Shown in pieces: positions 1 to 6,841 of a DNA stretch of 10,704 bases (the stretch's first letter is position 1; each line of letters starts with the position of its first letter). Under the pieces are notes generated by a model. That model had not been told where the DNA came from. It did no database searches and saw only the letters and a list, made by a program, of their open reading frames with translations. The position numbers were made by a program, and so were the translations under genes. The stretch comes from an uncultured Eubacteriales bacterium (GTDB lineage: Bacteria > Bacillota > Clostridia > Oscillospirales > Acutalibacteraceae), in contig ONXZ01000027.1 in NCBI GenBank assembly GCA_900321905.1, positions 1 to 10,704 on the forward strand, written 5' to 3'.

Positions 1-39
1 ATAACGCAAACGAAACTCTTCTACGGTAACACATCATGA
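1..39 (+). CDS. Possible C-terminal end of an upstream gene (partial)
   Basis: The first 39 bases can be read as twelve codons ending in TGA (ITQTKLFYGNTS), just before the ribosome site of the terminase small-subunit gene. This fits the tight gene packing of the rest of the module. The stretch is too short to identify, and another frame (stop at 27) could equally be the true end of the upstream gene. Confidence 0.25.
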   Translation: MTQTKLFYGNTS

Positions 40-52
40 AAGGGAATTGAAA

Positions 53-370
53 ATGGCAAGGAGAAAAAAGAGCAAAAGCGAAATTATTGAGGACGGTCTT
101 ATGAAACTCGCCACGGGCAACATTGCGGACGCGGTATCGCTGCTGTATCTCAGCGATGAGGAAGCAATTGAAAGGTTGCCGAAGTTAAATCTGTTTAACG
201 TGAGCGAAATCAAAAGGCCTAAGGGTGGCGGACTTGAAATCAAGTTTTTTGACAGAATCAAGGCGTTTGAGCGGCTAAGCGATAATGCGAGCGGTGAAAA
301 AAGCGAGGAACTCGGCTTTTATCAGGCACTTGAAAACAGTATTGAAAACGCAGAGGGGCGAAACACCTGA
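53..370 (+). CDS. terS: Terminase small subunit-like protein
   Basis: This 105-residue protein is probably the DNA-recognition subunit of the packaging terminase, which would bind phage DNA and load it onto the large subunit encoded 2 bases downstream. It has a basic N-terminus (MARRKKSKSE), a helical segment, and a C-terminal stretch LFNVSEIKRPKGGGLEIKFF followed by a helix. That pattern resembles small terminase-associated proteins of Clostridia phages. I see no clear helix-turn-helix, so the assignment rests on resemblance and on position immediately before terL. The ATG at 53 is preferred over an in-frame TTG at 47 because AAAGGGA at 39-45 lies 7 bases before it. The assignment is moderately sure; the gene itself is near certain. 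Confidence 0.75.
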   Translation: MARRKKSKSEIIEDGLMKLATGNIADAVSLLYLSDEEAIERLPKLNLFNVSEIKRPKGGGLEIKFFDRIKAFERLSDNASGEKSEELGFYQALENSIENAEGRNT

Positions 371-372
371 TT

Positions 373-1626
373 ATGATTAAGTTCAAGACGTTTTCAAAAA
401 AGCAGCTTACCACGCTTAACTGGTGGTGCAAAGGCAGTCAGTACAATGACAAAAACGGTATTATCTGCGACGGCGCGGTGCGCTCAGGCAAAACACTTTG
501 TATGTCCATTTCCTTTATAAGTTGGGCGTTGTACCGTTTCAGCGGCACCTCGTTTGCGATGTGCGGCAAAACCATTGCATCGCTGCGGCGCAACGTTATT
601 ACACCCCTGCTGCCTGTCCTTAAAGCGCTCGGCTTTGCAGTGGAGGAAAAAATCAGCCGCAACTACCTTGAAATCAGAAAGGGCAACGTGAAAAACCGTT
701 TCTATCTGTTCGGCGGGCGCGACGAAAGCTCGGCTGCACTGATACAGGGTATGACCCTGGGCGGCGTTCTTTTTGACGAAGTGGCGCTTATGCCGCGCTC
801 TTTTGTTGAGCAGGCGCTTGCAAGATGCTCACTCGAAGGTACAAAATACTGGTTCAACTGCAACCCTGAACACCCCTATCACTGGTTTTATAATGAGTGG
901 ATAAAAAAATCAGTGCAAAAAAATATGCTCTTACTTCACTTTACTATGGATGACAACCCTTCCCTTTCGCAAGATGTTAAAAACCGATACAAAAATCTCT
1001 ATTCAGGTGCGTTTTACGAGCGTTTTATCGAGGGCAAATGGGTAGCGGCTGACGGTCTTGTTTACCCTATGTTTGACGCAAAACGGCATATCAGAGAAGC
1101 GGACAGTTTTGACGAATACTACCTGTCGTGCGACTACGGAACGGTTAACCCGTTTTCGCTCGGACTGTGGGGACGCAGCGGCGGTGTATGGTACAGAATT
1201 AACGAGTACTACCATTCCTCACGCGACAAAGGCGTTCAGTTGACTGACGAGGAATACTACGCCGAACTTGAAGCGCTTGCAGGCGAAAGACAGATTACCG
1301 CGCTGATTATCGACCCGTCCGCAGCGTCCTTCATTGAAGTTGTACGGCGGCACGGCAAGTTCAGGATAATCAAAGCCGACAACGATGTGCTGAGCGGCAT
1401 TAACCGGGTTTGCACAGCGCTCAAGGAGGGCGAAATATTCTTTTCCCCGCAATGCACGGACACACTGCGCGAATTCTCAGTTTACCGCTGGGATAACGAC
1501 ATAAAACGCGACGCACCAAAAAAGGAAAACGACCACGCAATGGACGATATTCGCTACTTTGTGCATACAGTTTTGGGCAAGAGCAGCGATGACTGTTCCT
1601 TCTCCATTGCGGTTGAAAGGAAGTGA
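373..1626 (+). CDS. terL: Terminase large subunit (packaging ATPase/nuclease)
   Basis: At 417 residues this is the motor that pumps DNA into the prohead through the portal and cuts it. Residues 34-41 (GAVRSGKT) are the Walker A loop, and D135-E136 in GGVLFDEVALMP are Walker B with the catalytic glutamate. FNCNPEHPYHWFYNEW is the usual coupling segment after the ATPase. The C-terminal RNase H-like nuclease shows its acidic residues in LSCDYGTVNPF, ALIIDPSAASF and NDHAMDDIRYF. Length matches the PBSX XtmB / Terminase_3-type family, with no key residue missing. A weak ribosome site AGAGGGG (352-358) lies rather far (14 bases) from the ATG, so translation is probably coupled to terS. An intact motor means the element should still be able to package DNA. 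Confidence 0.96.
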   Translation: MIKFKTFSKKQLTTLNWWCKGSQYNDKNGIICDGAVRSGKTLCMSISFISWALYRFSGTSFAMCGKTIASLRRNVITPLLPVLKALGFAVEEKISRNYLEIRKGNVKNRFYLFGGRDESSAALIQGMTLGGVLFDEVALMPRSFVEQALARCSLEGTKYWFNCNPEHPYHWFYNEWIKKSVQKNMLLLHFTMDDNPSLSQDVKNRYKNLYSGAFYERFIEGKWVAADGLVYPMFDAKRHIREADSFDEYYLSCDYGTVNPFSLGLWGRSGGVWYRINEYYHSSRDKGVQLTDEEYYAELEALAGERQITALIIDPSAASFIEVVRRHGKFRIIKADNDVLSGINRVCTALKEGEIFFSPQCTDTLREFSVYRWDNDIKRDAPKKENDHAMDDIRYFVHTVLGKSSDDCSFSIAVERK

Positions 1627-1630
1627 AGCC

Positions 1631-2794
1631 TTGGGAATTTTTAAGAAGGACAAACCATCACAGCAAACCAAACCCGAAAGCGGTGCAACTGCGATAATGA
1701 CAAGCAGCATAAGCGCTCACCCGTTCAGTTCACTCAGGGGTTACACGCCTATGGCAGGCAGTAACGGCAGAGTTTACAAATCACTGCGCGAGGCTGTGCC
1801 GATTATTGACGCGGCAATACTCAAAATTGTCAGACTTATGGGCGGTTTCAGTTTTAAAACGGGTGATGACGTGTTTGACGCGCAGATGAACGACTACTTT
1901 GGCAAAATTAACGTAGGCGGCAATCAGACAGGTATTCAGGCATTTATAGATAACTACGTTGAGCAACTTTTGACCTACGGCACGGCTATAGGCGAAATGC
2001 TCTATGACGGACACGGTTTTTACGCGCTTTATAACGGCGAGCTTGAAGTGCTTGACGTCAAAAGAAAGAGCGGCAGTATTGAACCTGAATTTTTTAACAC
2101 GTCATCAGGCAGACCTGTTGCAGTGAAACATCCTGAAAAACTGCTGTTTTCCGTGCTGAACCCAGAGCCGGGCAGTCTTGTTGGCACAAGCCTGCTGAAA
2201 GGCTTGCCGTTTGTCAGCAACATTCTGCTGAAAATTTACAACACAATAGGCACCAACTGGGAAAGAGTCGGCAATCTGCGCTACGCTGTGACATACAAGC
2301 CGCAGAACGACGGCACCGACAAGGCGTTTGCAAAAGAACGCGCTAACCAGATGGCTTCTGCGTGGAAAGACGCTATGGGCTCAAAAGAGAGCGTTAAGGA
2401 TTTTGTCGCTGTGGGTGATGTAAAAATCAGCGTTATCGGCTCTGATAATCAGATACTCGACAGCGAAGTGCCTGCAAGGCAGATGCTTGAGCAGATTATT
2501 GCAAAGACAGGACTTATGCCATATATGTTCGGTCTGAGTTGGTCAACCACCGAGCGTATGAGTCAGCAGCAAGCGGATATTCTCACCACGGAACTTGAGG
2601 CTTACCGCCGCATTGTTACACCGATTATTGAAAAAATCGGCAGAGTTTATCTTGCGCTTTGCGGCAATGTAAGCGAACTTGAAATTGAGTGGAACGACAT
2701 CACTCTGCAGGACGAAACTCAACTTGCTCAGGCACGGTTGTACAACGCTGAGGCGGACAAAATTTTAACGGAGGTGAACGGCACTGAACAGTAA
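1631..2794 (+). CDS. Phage portal protein
   Basis: This 387-residue portal forms the dodecameric ring at the capsid vertex through which terminase packages DNA and to which the neck attaches. The start is read as TTG at 1631, giving a typical portal N-terminus (GIFKKDKPSQQ). AAAGGAAG at 1616-1623 sits 7 bases upstream and the terL stop is just before. Upstream ATG options would add a stretch overlapping terL with no portal-like character. Family features include the early RVYKSLREAVPIIDAAILK, the segment LLFSVLNPEPGSLVGTSLLK, and the C-terminal SWSTTERMSQQQADILTTEL with following helices. The gene overlaps the protease gene by 11 bases. The identification is firm at family level. Confidence 0.92.
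   Translation: MGIFKKDKPSQQTKPESGATAIMTSSISAHPFSSLRGYTPMAGSNGRVYKSLREAVPIIDAAILKIVRLMGGFSFKTGDDVFDAQMNDYFGKINVGGNQTGIQAFIDNYVEQLLTYGTAIGEMLYDGHGFYALYNGELEVLDVKRKSGSIEPEFFNTSSGRPVAVKHPEKLLFSVLNPEPGSLVGTSLLKGLPFVSNILLKIYNTIGTNWERVGNLRYAVTYKPQNDGTDKAFAKERANQMASAWKDAMGSKESVKDFVAVGDVKISVIGSDNQILDSEVPARQMLEQIIAKTGLMPYMFGLSWSTTERMSQQQADILTTELEAYRRIVTPIIEKIGRVYLALCGNVSELEIEWNDITLQDETQLAQARLYNAEADKILTEVNGTEQ
2770..2786 (+). promoter_or_regulatory. Ribosome site and CTG start codon of the protease gene
   Basis: GGAGG at 2770-2774 lies 9 bases before a CTG at 2784 in the protease frame. An in-frame TGA at 2775 closes the frame just upstream, and the next ATG in frame is at 2952, inside the conserved protease domain. 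No ATG, GTG or TTG exists in frame between the stop and the conserved N-terminal motif, so CTG is the best available start. Confidence 0.65.
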
Positions 2795-3713
2795 CAACAC
2801 ACCAAAAACCGATATTGAAAAAATCAACCTGTTCACACGCAAAACTCTGACAGAGGACGAGGTTTACACCTTTACCGTAAAACTCTGCAACAACGATGTT
2901 GACAGGGATTTTGAAAAGTTTTCACGTGAGGCGTTATATGCCCTTGCGCCGATGTTTGTGGGCAAAACGGGTATCTTTGACCACTCCATGAAGAGCGCCG
3001 ACCAAAAGGCGCGAATCTACGAAACATTTGTTGAAAAAGAAAGCGGCAAAACCACGCTTGACGGTGAGGATTTGTATGTTCTCAAAGCAAAGGTTTATAT
3101 GCTGAAAAACGACGGCAACAAATCGCTGATTGACGATATTGAAGCAGGAATTAAAAAGGAAGTTTCCGTGTCCTGCTCGATGAACGAGAGCATTTGCTCC
3201 ATCTGCGGCAAAGACAAACGTCGCGGCGGCTGCACGCATATCGGCGGAAAACTTTACGGCAAAAAACTTGCATTTACTGTGCTTGGCGCCCCGTCTGACG
3301 CTTACGAATTCAGTTTTGTGGCTGTGCCTGCACAGCGTGAAGCAGGAGTTACAAAAACATTTAAATCAAAGGGGTATGATATGGACAAAGTACTTAACAC
3401 AATAAAATCCTGCGCCGGCGAAGTGACTTTGACAAAGGAGCAGGCAGACGAGGTTAACGATTATATCGAAAATCTCAAAAGCGGTGCAGAACTTGGCGAG
3501 GTCTATAAAAAAGAACTTATGAGCGAAGTCACGGCAAAACTTATGCTCGCTCTGCCAAATGTTGACGGCGAACTGCTTAAATCCGTTACGGCTGTTATGA
3601 CAGTTAAAGAACTTATGGGATTTAAGAGCGGTCTTGGCTCGGCTATGACTCCCCAGCTTGCACCAAAGAAAGAAAACAAAAAGAATACGGACTACTCTCA
3701 ATTCAGAATTTAG
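2784..3713 (+). CDS. Prohead maturation protease fused to scaffold domain
   Basis: Read from CTG 2784 this is 309 residues. It should cleave scaffold and capsid proteins inside the prohead during maturation. The N-terminal part has LCNNDVDRDFEKFSREAL and then GKTGIFDHS, with His67 the likely catalytic histidine. KKEVSVSCS (about 124-132) carries the likely catalytic serine (Ser128 or Ser130), and DAYEFSFVAVPAQREAGV closes the protease domain near residue 190, as in phage serine proteases of the U35/S78 type. A Cys-x2-Cys-x8-Cys-x-His cluster (C138, C141, C150, H152) sits inside the domain. The remaining ~110 residues are helical and charged, as expected of scaffold, and end just before the decoration gene. 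The usual ATG (2952) would delete the VDRD motif, so it was rejected as the start. Confidence 0.85.
   Translation: MNSNNTPKTDIEKINLFTRKTLTEDEVYTFTVKLCNNDVDRDFEKFSREALYALAPMFVGKTGIFDHSMKSADQKARIYETFVEKESGKTTLDGEDLYVLKAKVYMLKNDGNKSLIDDIEAGIKKEVSVSCSMNESICSICGKDKRRGGCTHIGGKLYGKKLAFTVLGAPSDAYEFSFVAVPAQREAGVTKTFKSKGYDMDKVLNTIKSCAGEVTLTKEQADEVNDYIENLKSGAELGEVYKKELMSEVTAKLMLALPNVDGELLKSVTAVMTVKELMGFKSGLGSAMTPQLAPKKENKKNTDYSQFRI
3381..3713 (+). CDS. Probable nested scaffold protein (internal start, same frame)
   Basis: An in-frame ATG at 3381 is preceded by AAAGGGG (3368-3374) with 6 bases between, and starts exactly where the protease domain ends. It would give a separate 110-residue helical, charged protein (MDKVLNTIKS...), made in addition to the protease-scaffold fusion. 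The arrangement matches lambda C/Nu3, where an internal start makes free scaffold in excess over protease. The ribosome site and placement are seen; that both products are made is inferred. Confidence 0.5.
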   Translation: MDKVLNTIKSCAGEVTLTKEQADEVNDYIENLKSGAELGEVYKKELMSEVTAKLMLALPNVDGELLKSVTAVMTVKELMGFKSGLGSAMTPQLAPKKENKKNTDYSQFRI

Positions 3714-3722
3714 GAGGTAAAA

Positions 3723-4070
3723 ATGAGTATTTCATACAAAGGTTATAATAACAACACTATTACATTTGAAACAGACGGCAACATTACAGTCGGTGCCCCC
3801 GTATCAATAGACAACACAAACTGCGCAATTAACGCAAGTGTAGGCAGCGATTTTATCGGCGTATGTACCGCAATAAGAGGCACCTGGGCAAGTGTTCAGA
3901 CTGACGGCTATGTTGAAATTCCTTACGAAGGAATGGATCCGTCTACAGGCATTATTAAACTTGTCAGCGCAGGCGGAGGCAAAGTTAAAAACGGCGGTGC
4001 TGACGATATTGCTGTATACAAAGTAATCAAGGTCGATACCGAGAACAAAATCGTAGGAATTATCCTTTAA
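3723..4070 (+). CDS. Capsid decoration (cement) protein
   Basis: This 115-residue, beta-rich, glycine-rich protein is encoded between scaffold and major capsid genes, the usual place for a head-stabilising protein that binds the outside of the expanded capsid. VGAPVSIDNTNCAINASVG, DFIGVCTAIRGTWASVQTDG and YVEIPY follow the pattern of gpD/DUF2190-like cement proteins. AGGAGGT at 3712-3718 overlaps the upstream TAG stop and lies 4 bases before the ATG, predicting strong expression. The exact family cannot be settled by eye. Confidence 0.8.
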   Translation: MSISYKGYNNNTITFETDGNITVGAPVSIDNTNCAINASVGSDFIGVCTAIRGTWASVQTDGYVEIPYEGMDPSTGIIKLVSAGGGKVKNGGADDIAVYKVIKVDTENKIVGIIL

Positions 4071-4085
4071 TTACATTTAATTACA
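4066..4085 (+). repeat. Perfect 10-base tandem duplication before the capsid gene
   Basis: TTTAATTACA occurs twice in direct succession (4066-4075 and 4076-4085). The first copy holds the decoration gene stop codon. The second ends one base before the capsid ribosome site AGGAGGT (4087-4093). The AT-rich doubled leader may keep this ribosome site unstructured, or may be a simple slippage duplication. Confidence 0.85.
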
Positions 4086-4100
4086 CAGGAGGTATTTATT

Positions 4101-5090
4101 ATGGCATATGATAATCTGAAAATTGAAAAGGAACTCTACACATCCGGCAAAAGTTTTACAAAGGCGCTTGAAAGCCTTGACCCGTCTGAAAACTATGTGG
4201 GCACTCCCCTTGAGGGACTTGACGCGTATCAGCGCCAACTCAAGCGTTTTGATATCAAGGTTTCGGGCAATGATTCCGACACGGTATCTAAATTCTTCCA
4301 GACTTCCGACTCGTCCGCGCTGTTCCCTGAATACGTTGCAAGAGCCGTAAGACAGGGACTTAACGAATCTGATGTTGTAAGCCAGATTATTGCGGCTACA
4401 ACCAACATCGACTCGCTTGACTACAGAGCAGTTGAAAGCATTGTGGACGAAAACGCGTTGGAAAACGAACACATTATGGAGGGCGCGTTTATCCCCGAAA
4501 CAACGGTTAAACTCAAGGACACCCTCACACCGCTCAACAAGCGCGGCCGAATGCTCGTGGCTTCATACGAAGCGGTTAAGTTCCAGAAACTTGACGTGTT
4601 CACCGTAATCCTCAAGCAGATTGGCGAATACATTGCAAGATGTCAGACATTTGACGCAATCCAGACGCTGTACAGCCTCAATCAGGACGATATTCACCAA
4701 TTTGAAAACGGCATTAATTATTCCGAACTCATTGATTTCTGGAGTCTTTTTGACCCATACAATCTCACAACTATTGTAACGGACGCCGCTACAATGACGG
4801 AGATGCTTAAACTCGACGAGTTCAGAGATGCTGCGGCAGGTCTTAACTTCCACGGCACGGGCTCAATGATTACACCTTTCGGTGCAAACATTGTAAAGGC
4901 AAGTTGCCTTGCAAACCAGAACGTTTTAGTCGGTCTTGACAAAAACTATGCGCTTGAAAAGGTGCAAGCAGGCGACGTTGTAACTGACTTTGACAAACTC
5001 ATTGACCGTCAGCTTGAACGCGCAACTGTAAGTTGCATTGCAGGATTTTCACCTATTTTCAAGGGCGCTTCACAGATTGCTTCGTACTAA
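4101..5090 (+). CDS. Major capsid protein, HK97 fold
   Basis: The 329-residue protein sits after protease, scaffold and decoration genes and before the connectors, as the shell subunit should. Features of HK97-fold capsid proteins from Clostridia phages are visible: FFQTSDSSALFPEYVARAVR at about 75-95; the E-loop and beta region with FIPETTVKLKDTLTPLNKRG; the long P-domain spine helix around residues 154-190; the A-domain with MITPFGANIVKASCLANQNV; and a C-terminal RATVSCIAGFSPIFK. No large N-terminal delta domain is present, which agrees with a separate scaffold domain. The ribosome site AGGAGGT is ideal (7 bases spacing), fitting the most abundant product of the operon. Confidence 0.93.
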   Translation: MAYDNLKIEKELYTSGKSFTKALESLDPSENYVGTPLEGLDAYQRQLKRFDIKVSGNDSDTVSKFFQTSDSSALFPEYVARAVRQGLNESDVVSQIIAATTNIDSLDYRAVESIVDENALENEHIMEGAFIPETTVKLKDTLTPLNKRGRMLVASYEAVKFQKLDVFTVILKQIGEYIARCQTFDAIQTLYSLNQDDIHQFENGINYSELIDFWSLFDPYNLTTIVTDAATMTEMLKLDEFRDAAAGLNFHGTGSMITPFGANIVKASCLANQNVLVGLDKNYALEKVQAGDVVTDFDKLIDRQLERATVSCIAGFSPIFKGASQIASY

Positions 5091-5105
5091 AGCGAGGTAG
5101 TTTGT

Positions 5106-5462
5106 ATGATTGATATTGAGAGCGTAACCGAAACTCTGTGCACCATATCCGGCATAAGTGCAGAGGAACTTGAAAACTATTCCGTTTTGATTCAAAATTC
5201 AGCAAGCGTCGTTGAAACCTCGCTCATTGATAAAAGCCTTGAAAACGACAGCAGAATAATCTATCTTGCCGCAACGCGCGCATACTACAATATTATGCTC
5301 ACAGGCACAAATGCTGACGACGTAAGCGATTTTGCTGCGGGGGATATAAAAATCAGCCTGCGTTCACAGCCTGCTGAAAGCGCGCTGAAACTTTATCAGG
5401 AAGCGGCGGAAGCAGTGAGCGGACTTTTGCGCGATAACGGTTTTGTTTTTAGAGGTGTGTGA
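5106..5462 (+). CDS. Head-tail connector (gp6-like adaptor)
   Basis: A 118-residue mostly helical protein directly after the capsid gene, the usual place of the adaptor ring that docks under the portal (gp6 of HK97, gp15 of SPP1, YqbG-type). RIIYLAATRAYYNIMLTGT is a central helix typical of the fold, and SALKLYQEAAEAVSGLLRDN another. GAGGT at 5094-5098 is 7 bases before the ATG. The assignment rests on position, size and helical pattern. Confidence 0.7.
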   Translation: MIDIESVTETLCTISGISAEELENYSVLIQNSASVVETSLIDKSLENDSRIIYLAATRAYYNIMLTGTNADDVSDFAAGDIKISLRSQPAESALKLYQEAAEAVSGLLRDNGFVFRGV

Positions 5463-5463
5463 T

Positions 5464-5826
5464 ATGCGTAGTTTTAGTCATACAATCAAAAAGTACCTTG
5501 AAATGGTTGGCCGCAAGGCAACTGTGGTTAAAGAAAACGGCGGCGAAGACGAGTTCTTCGCCGTTATGGAGCAAACCTGGAAAAGGAACAAAACCAATTT
5601 TGAGGACCGCGCTATGAAACCCGGCAGGGTTTACAACGAATACTGCGAAATTTTGTGTCCGTTTGACATCAATCTGAAGCAGTACGGCAAAAACGACATT
5701 TTTATTATTGAAGGCGAAAAGTATGAACTTTGCCGCGCAGAGCAGGTTAAGGCTTACGGCAAGATACAGTTTTATCGCGGAATTATAAAAAAGATAAGGG
5801 AGGCTGATAACAGTGTATTTGGCTGA
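5464..5826 (+). CDS. Head closure / neck protein (XkdH-like)
   Basis: This 120-residue protein has an N-terminal helix (FSHTIKKYLEMVGRKATVV) and then mainly beta strands, ending KIQFYRGIIKKIREA. That composition and position fit the head-closure ring protein that seals the packaged head. The ATG at 5464 is chosen because AGAGGTG (5451-5457) lies 6 bases before it and the preceding stop ends at 5462. The frame is open further upstream without a start supported by a ribosome site. Function is inferred from gene order. Confidence 0.6.
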   Translation: MRSFSHTIKKYLEMVGRKATVVKENGGEDEFFAVMEQTWKRNKTNFEDRAMKPGRVYNEYCEILCPFDINLKQYGKNDIFIIEGEKYELCRAEQVKAYGKIQFYRGIIKKIREADNSVFG

Positions 5827-6244
5827 TGAGGTTGAAAAATATATTGCAATGATGAAATCCAAAGACTACTACAGCGACAAATATGTTATTGCCGCCTACC
5901 CTTATGTATACAGTCCGACAAGACTTGACAGACCGCTTATTACTGTATCGCCGTGCGGCATTGACGCTAATCGCGCAGGTATTGGCGCTGATGAATTTTT
6001 TGCAAAATACAAGATAAGAATTGACGTATTTGTGCCGCAAAACGGCACATCGCCGTGCGTGAGCGATATAATCGGCACTATACTTGACGACGCGGCAGAA
6101 TTTTATCCGCTTGCGTATTCCGTCAGCGAAATTACGGCTGACGACAGCATATCCTGTTTTACGGCATGTGTTAAACTGACGCACAGCGGACTAATTCAGC
6201 AGGAGGATAATAATGAATCAGGAAGAACAGAAAACAGAGATTAA
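5813..6244 (+). CDS. Neck or tail-terminator-like protein
   Basis: A 143-residue alpha/beta protein beginning at GTG 5813, with AAGGGAGG (5796-5803) 9 bases upstream and 14 bases of overlap with the previous gene. The pattern of a strand (KYKIRIDVFVP), a helix (SDIIGTILDDAAEF) and a late strand (FTACVKLTHSGLI) is that of tail terminator / tail completion proteins (gpU, gp17 and XkdJ-like), which cap a tail tube and join it to the head. Its last ~11 codons overlap the following small gene and look like low-complexity linker. A tail terminator with no tail tube gene nearby is odd. Confidence 0.6.
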   Translation: MYLADEVEKYIAMMKSKDYYSDKYVIAAYPYVYSPTRLDRPLITVSPCGIDANRAGIGADEFFAKYKIRIDVFVPQNGTSPCVSDIIGTILDDAAEFYPLAYSVSEITADDSISCFTACVKLTHSGLIQQEDNNESGRTENRD

Positions 6245-6326
6245 CAACAACACCTTGCAGGAAATCAGCGATTACCTGCAACTTGATTCACGAAGATACG
6301 ATAACACAATAAAGGAGGACGAGTGA
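6213..6326 (+). CDS. Unrecognised 37-residue acidic protein
   Basis: A 37-codon gene (MNQEEQKTEI...IKEDE) starts at ATG 6213 with AGGAGG at 6201-6206, 6 bases away. It overlaps the preceding gene by 32 bases and shares one base with the next ATG (TGATG at 6324-6328). The product is very acidic and mostly helical by composition (LQEISDYLQL), with no transmembrane segment or known motif. It occupies the place where sheath, tube, chaperone and tape-measure genes stand in PBSX-like phages. It could be a small structural plug, a chaperone or a remnant; no function can be assigned. The strong ribosome site and coupling argue that it is translated. Confidence 0.7.
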   Translation: MNQEEQKTEINNNTLQEISDYLQLDSRRYDNTIKEDE

Positions 6327-6841
6327 TGAACACTGCAAAAATGGGTTACAAGGGAATGACCTTTGACGTCAACCCTGCCACAATCAGAACGGATTTCAGC
6401 AAAAAAGTTGCGGTTAAAACAATTCCGTTTGGCTTTGGTAAAAGTACGGAAATATGCAGAATGCCTGTTAAGATTACGGGCAGCGGTATGTTTTGCGGCA
6501 AAAACGCAGGGCAAAACGCGCACCGTCTGATGCAAGTATTTGAAAAAGGCGGCTCATCATATCTGTTTTTGCCAAAACTTGCGCCGATTAAAGCGTTTTT
6601 TACTGACCTTACAATGCGCGTGGGTGCAGACAGCGAGAGCATTGAATACACCTTTTCTTTCACCGAGGACTGCGTTGAAAAGCAAAGTCGCTACCCGTTT
6701 GGCTACACATATGCAAAACAAGGCGAAAATCTGTACGACATTGCTAACAGGTGCAACATCACTGCTGACGCACTGTTTAGTGCCAACGATTTTATGGATA
6801 TGTTCTCCGTGCAGGAAGGTGACAAAGTATGGCTGAGATAG
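6326..6841 (+). CDS. Baseplate protein with C-terminal LysM domain (XkdP/gp53-like)
   Basis: This 171-residue protein has an N-terminal baseplate domain: GYKGMTFDVNPATIRTDFSK, then PVKITGSGMFCGKNA, and FTDLTMRVGADSESIEYTFS. A LysM domain follows at about 126-171 (YTYAKQGENLYDIANRCNIT, ending VQEGDKVWL). Proteins of this architecture sit between tape measure and hub genes in contractile phages; the LysM part may bind hub or cell wall. ATG 6326 is preferred to an in-frame GTG at 6323 because AAAGGAGG (6311-6318) lies 7 bases before it. It overlaps the hub gene by 13 bases. Confidence 0.85.
   Translation: MNTAKMGYKGMTFDVNPATIRTDFSKKVAVKTIPFGFGKSTEICRMPVKITGSGMFCGKNAGQNAHRLMQVFEKGGSSYLFLPKLAPIKAFFTDLTMRVGADSESIEYTFSFTEDCVEKQSRYPFGYTYAKQGENLYDIANRCNITADALFSANDFMDMFSVQEGDKVWLR

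Noticed and set aside
1559..1630. Portal gene starting further upstream inside the terminase gene
   Set aside because: The extra 24 residues are not portal-like, overlap the terminase nuclease coding end, and lack a ribosome site. TTG 1631 has one at proper spacing.
2952..3713. Protease gene starting at the first ATG (253 residues)
   Set aside because: It would remove the conserved VDRD-containing N-terminal strand region, and no ribosome site precedes that ATG. The open frame continues upstream to a CTG with a good GGAGG.
4066..4085. Tandem 10-mer as an attachment site or start of a CRISPR-like array
   Set aside because: Only two adjacent short copies without spacers, inside the head operon where integration would not be expected.
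4077..4472. Minus-strand open frame opposite the capsid gene
   Set aside because: Composition is that of a mirror frame. It opposes a highly expressed gene and shows no start signals or family resemblance.
6190..6330. Decayed remnant of sheath, tube or tape-measure gene in any frame
   Set aside because: Reading all frames between the neck gene and the LysM gene gives only the neat 37-codon gene. No recognisable sheath, tube or tape-measure fragment is seen, though a very diverged scar cannot be excluded.
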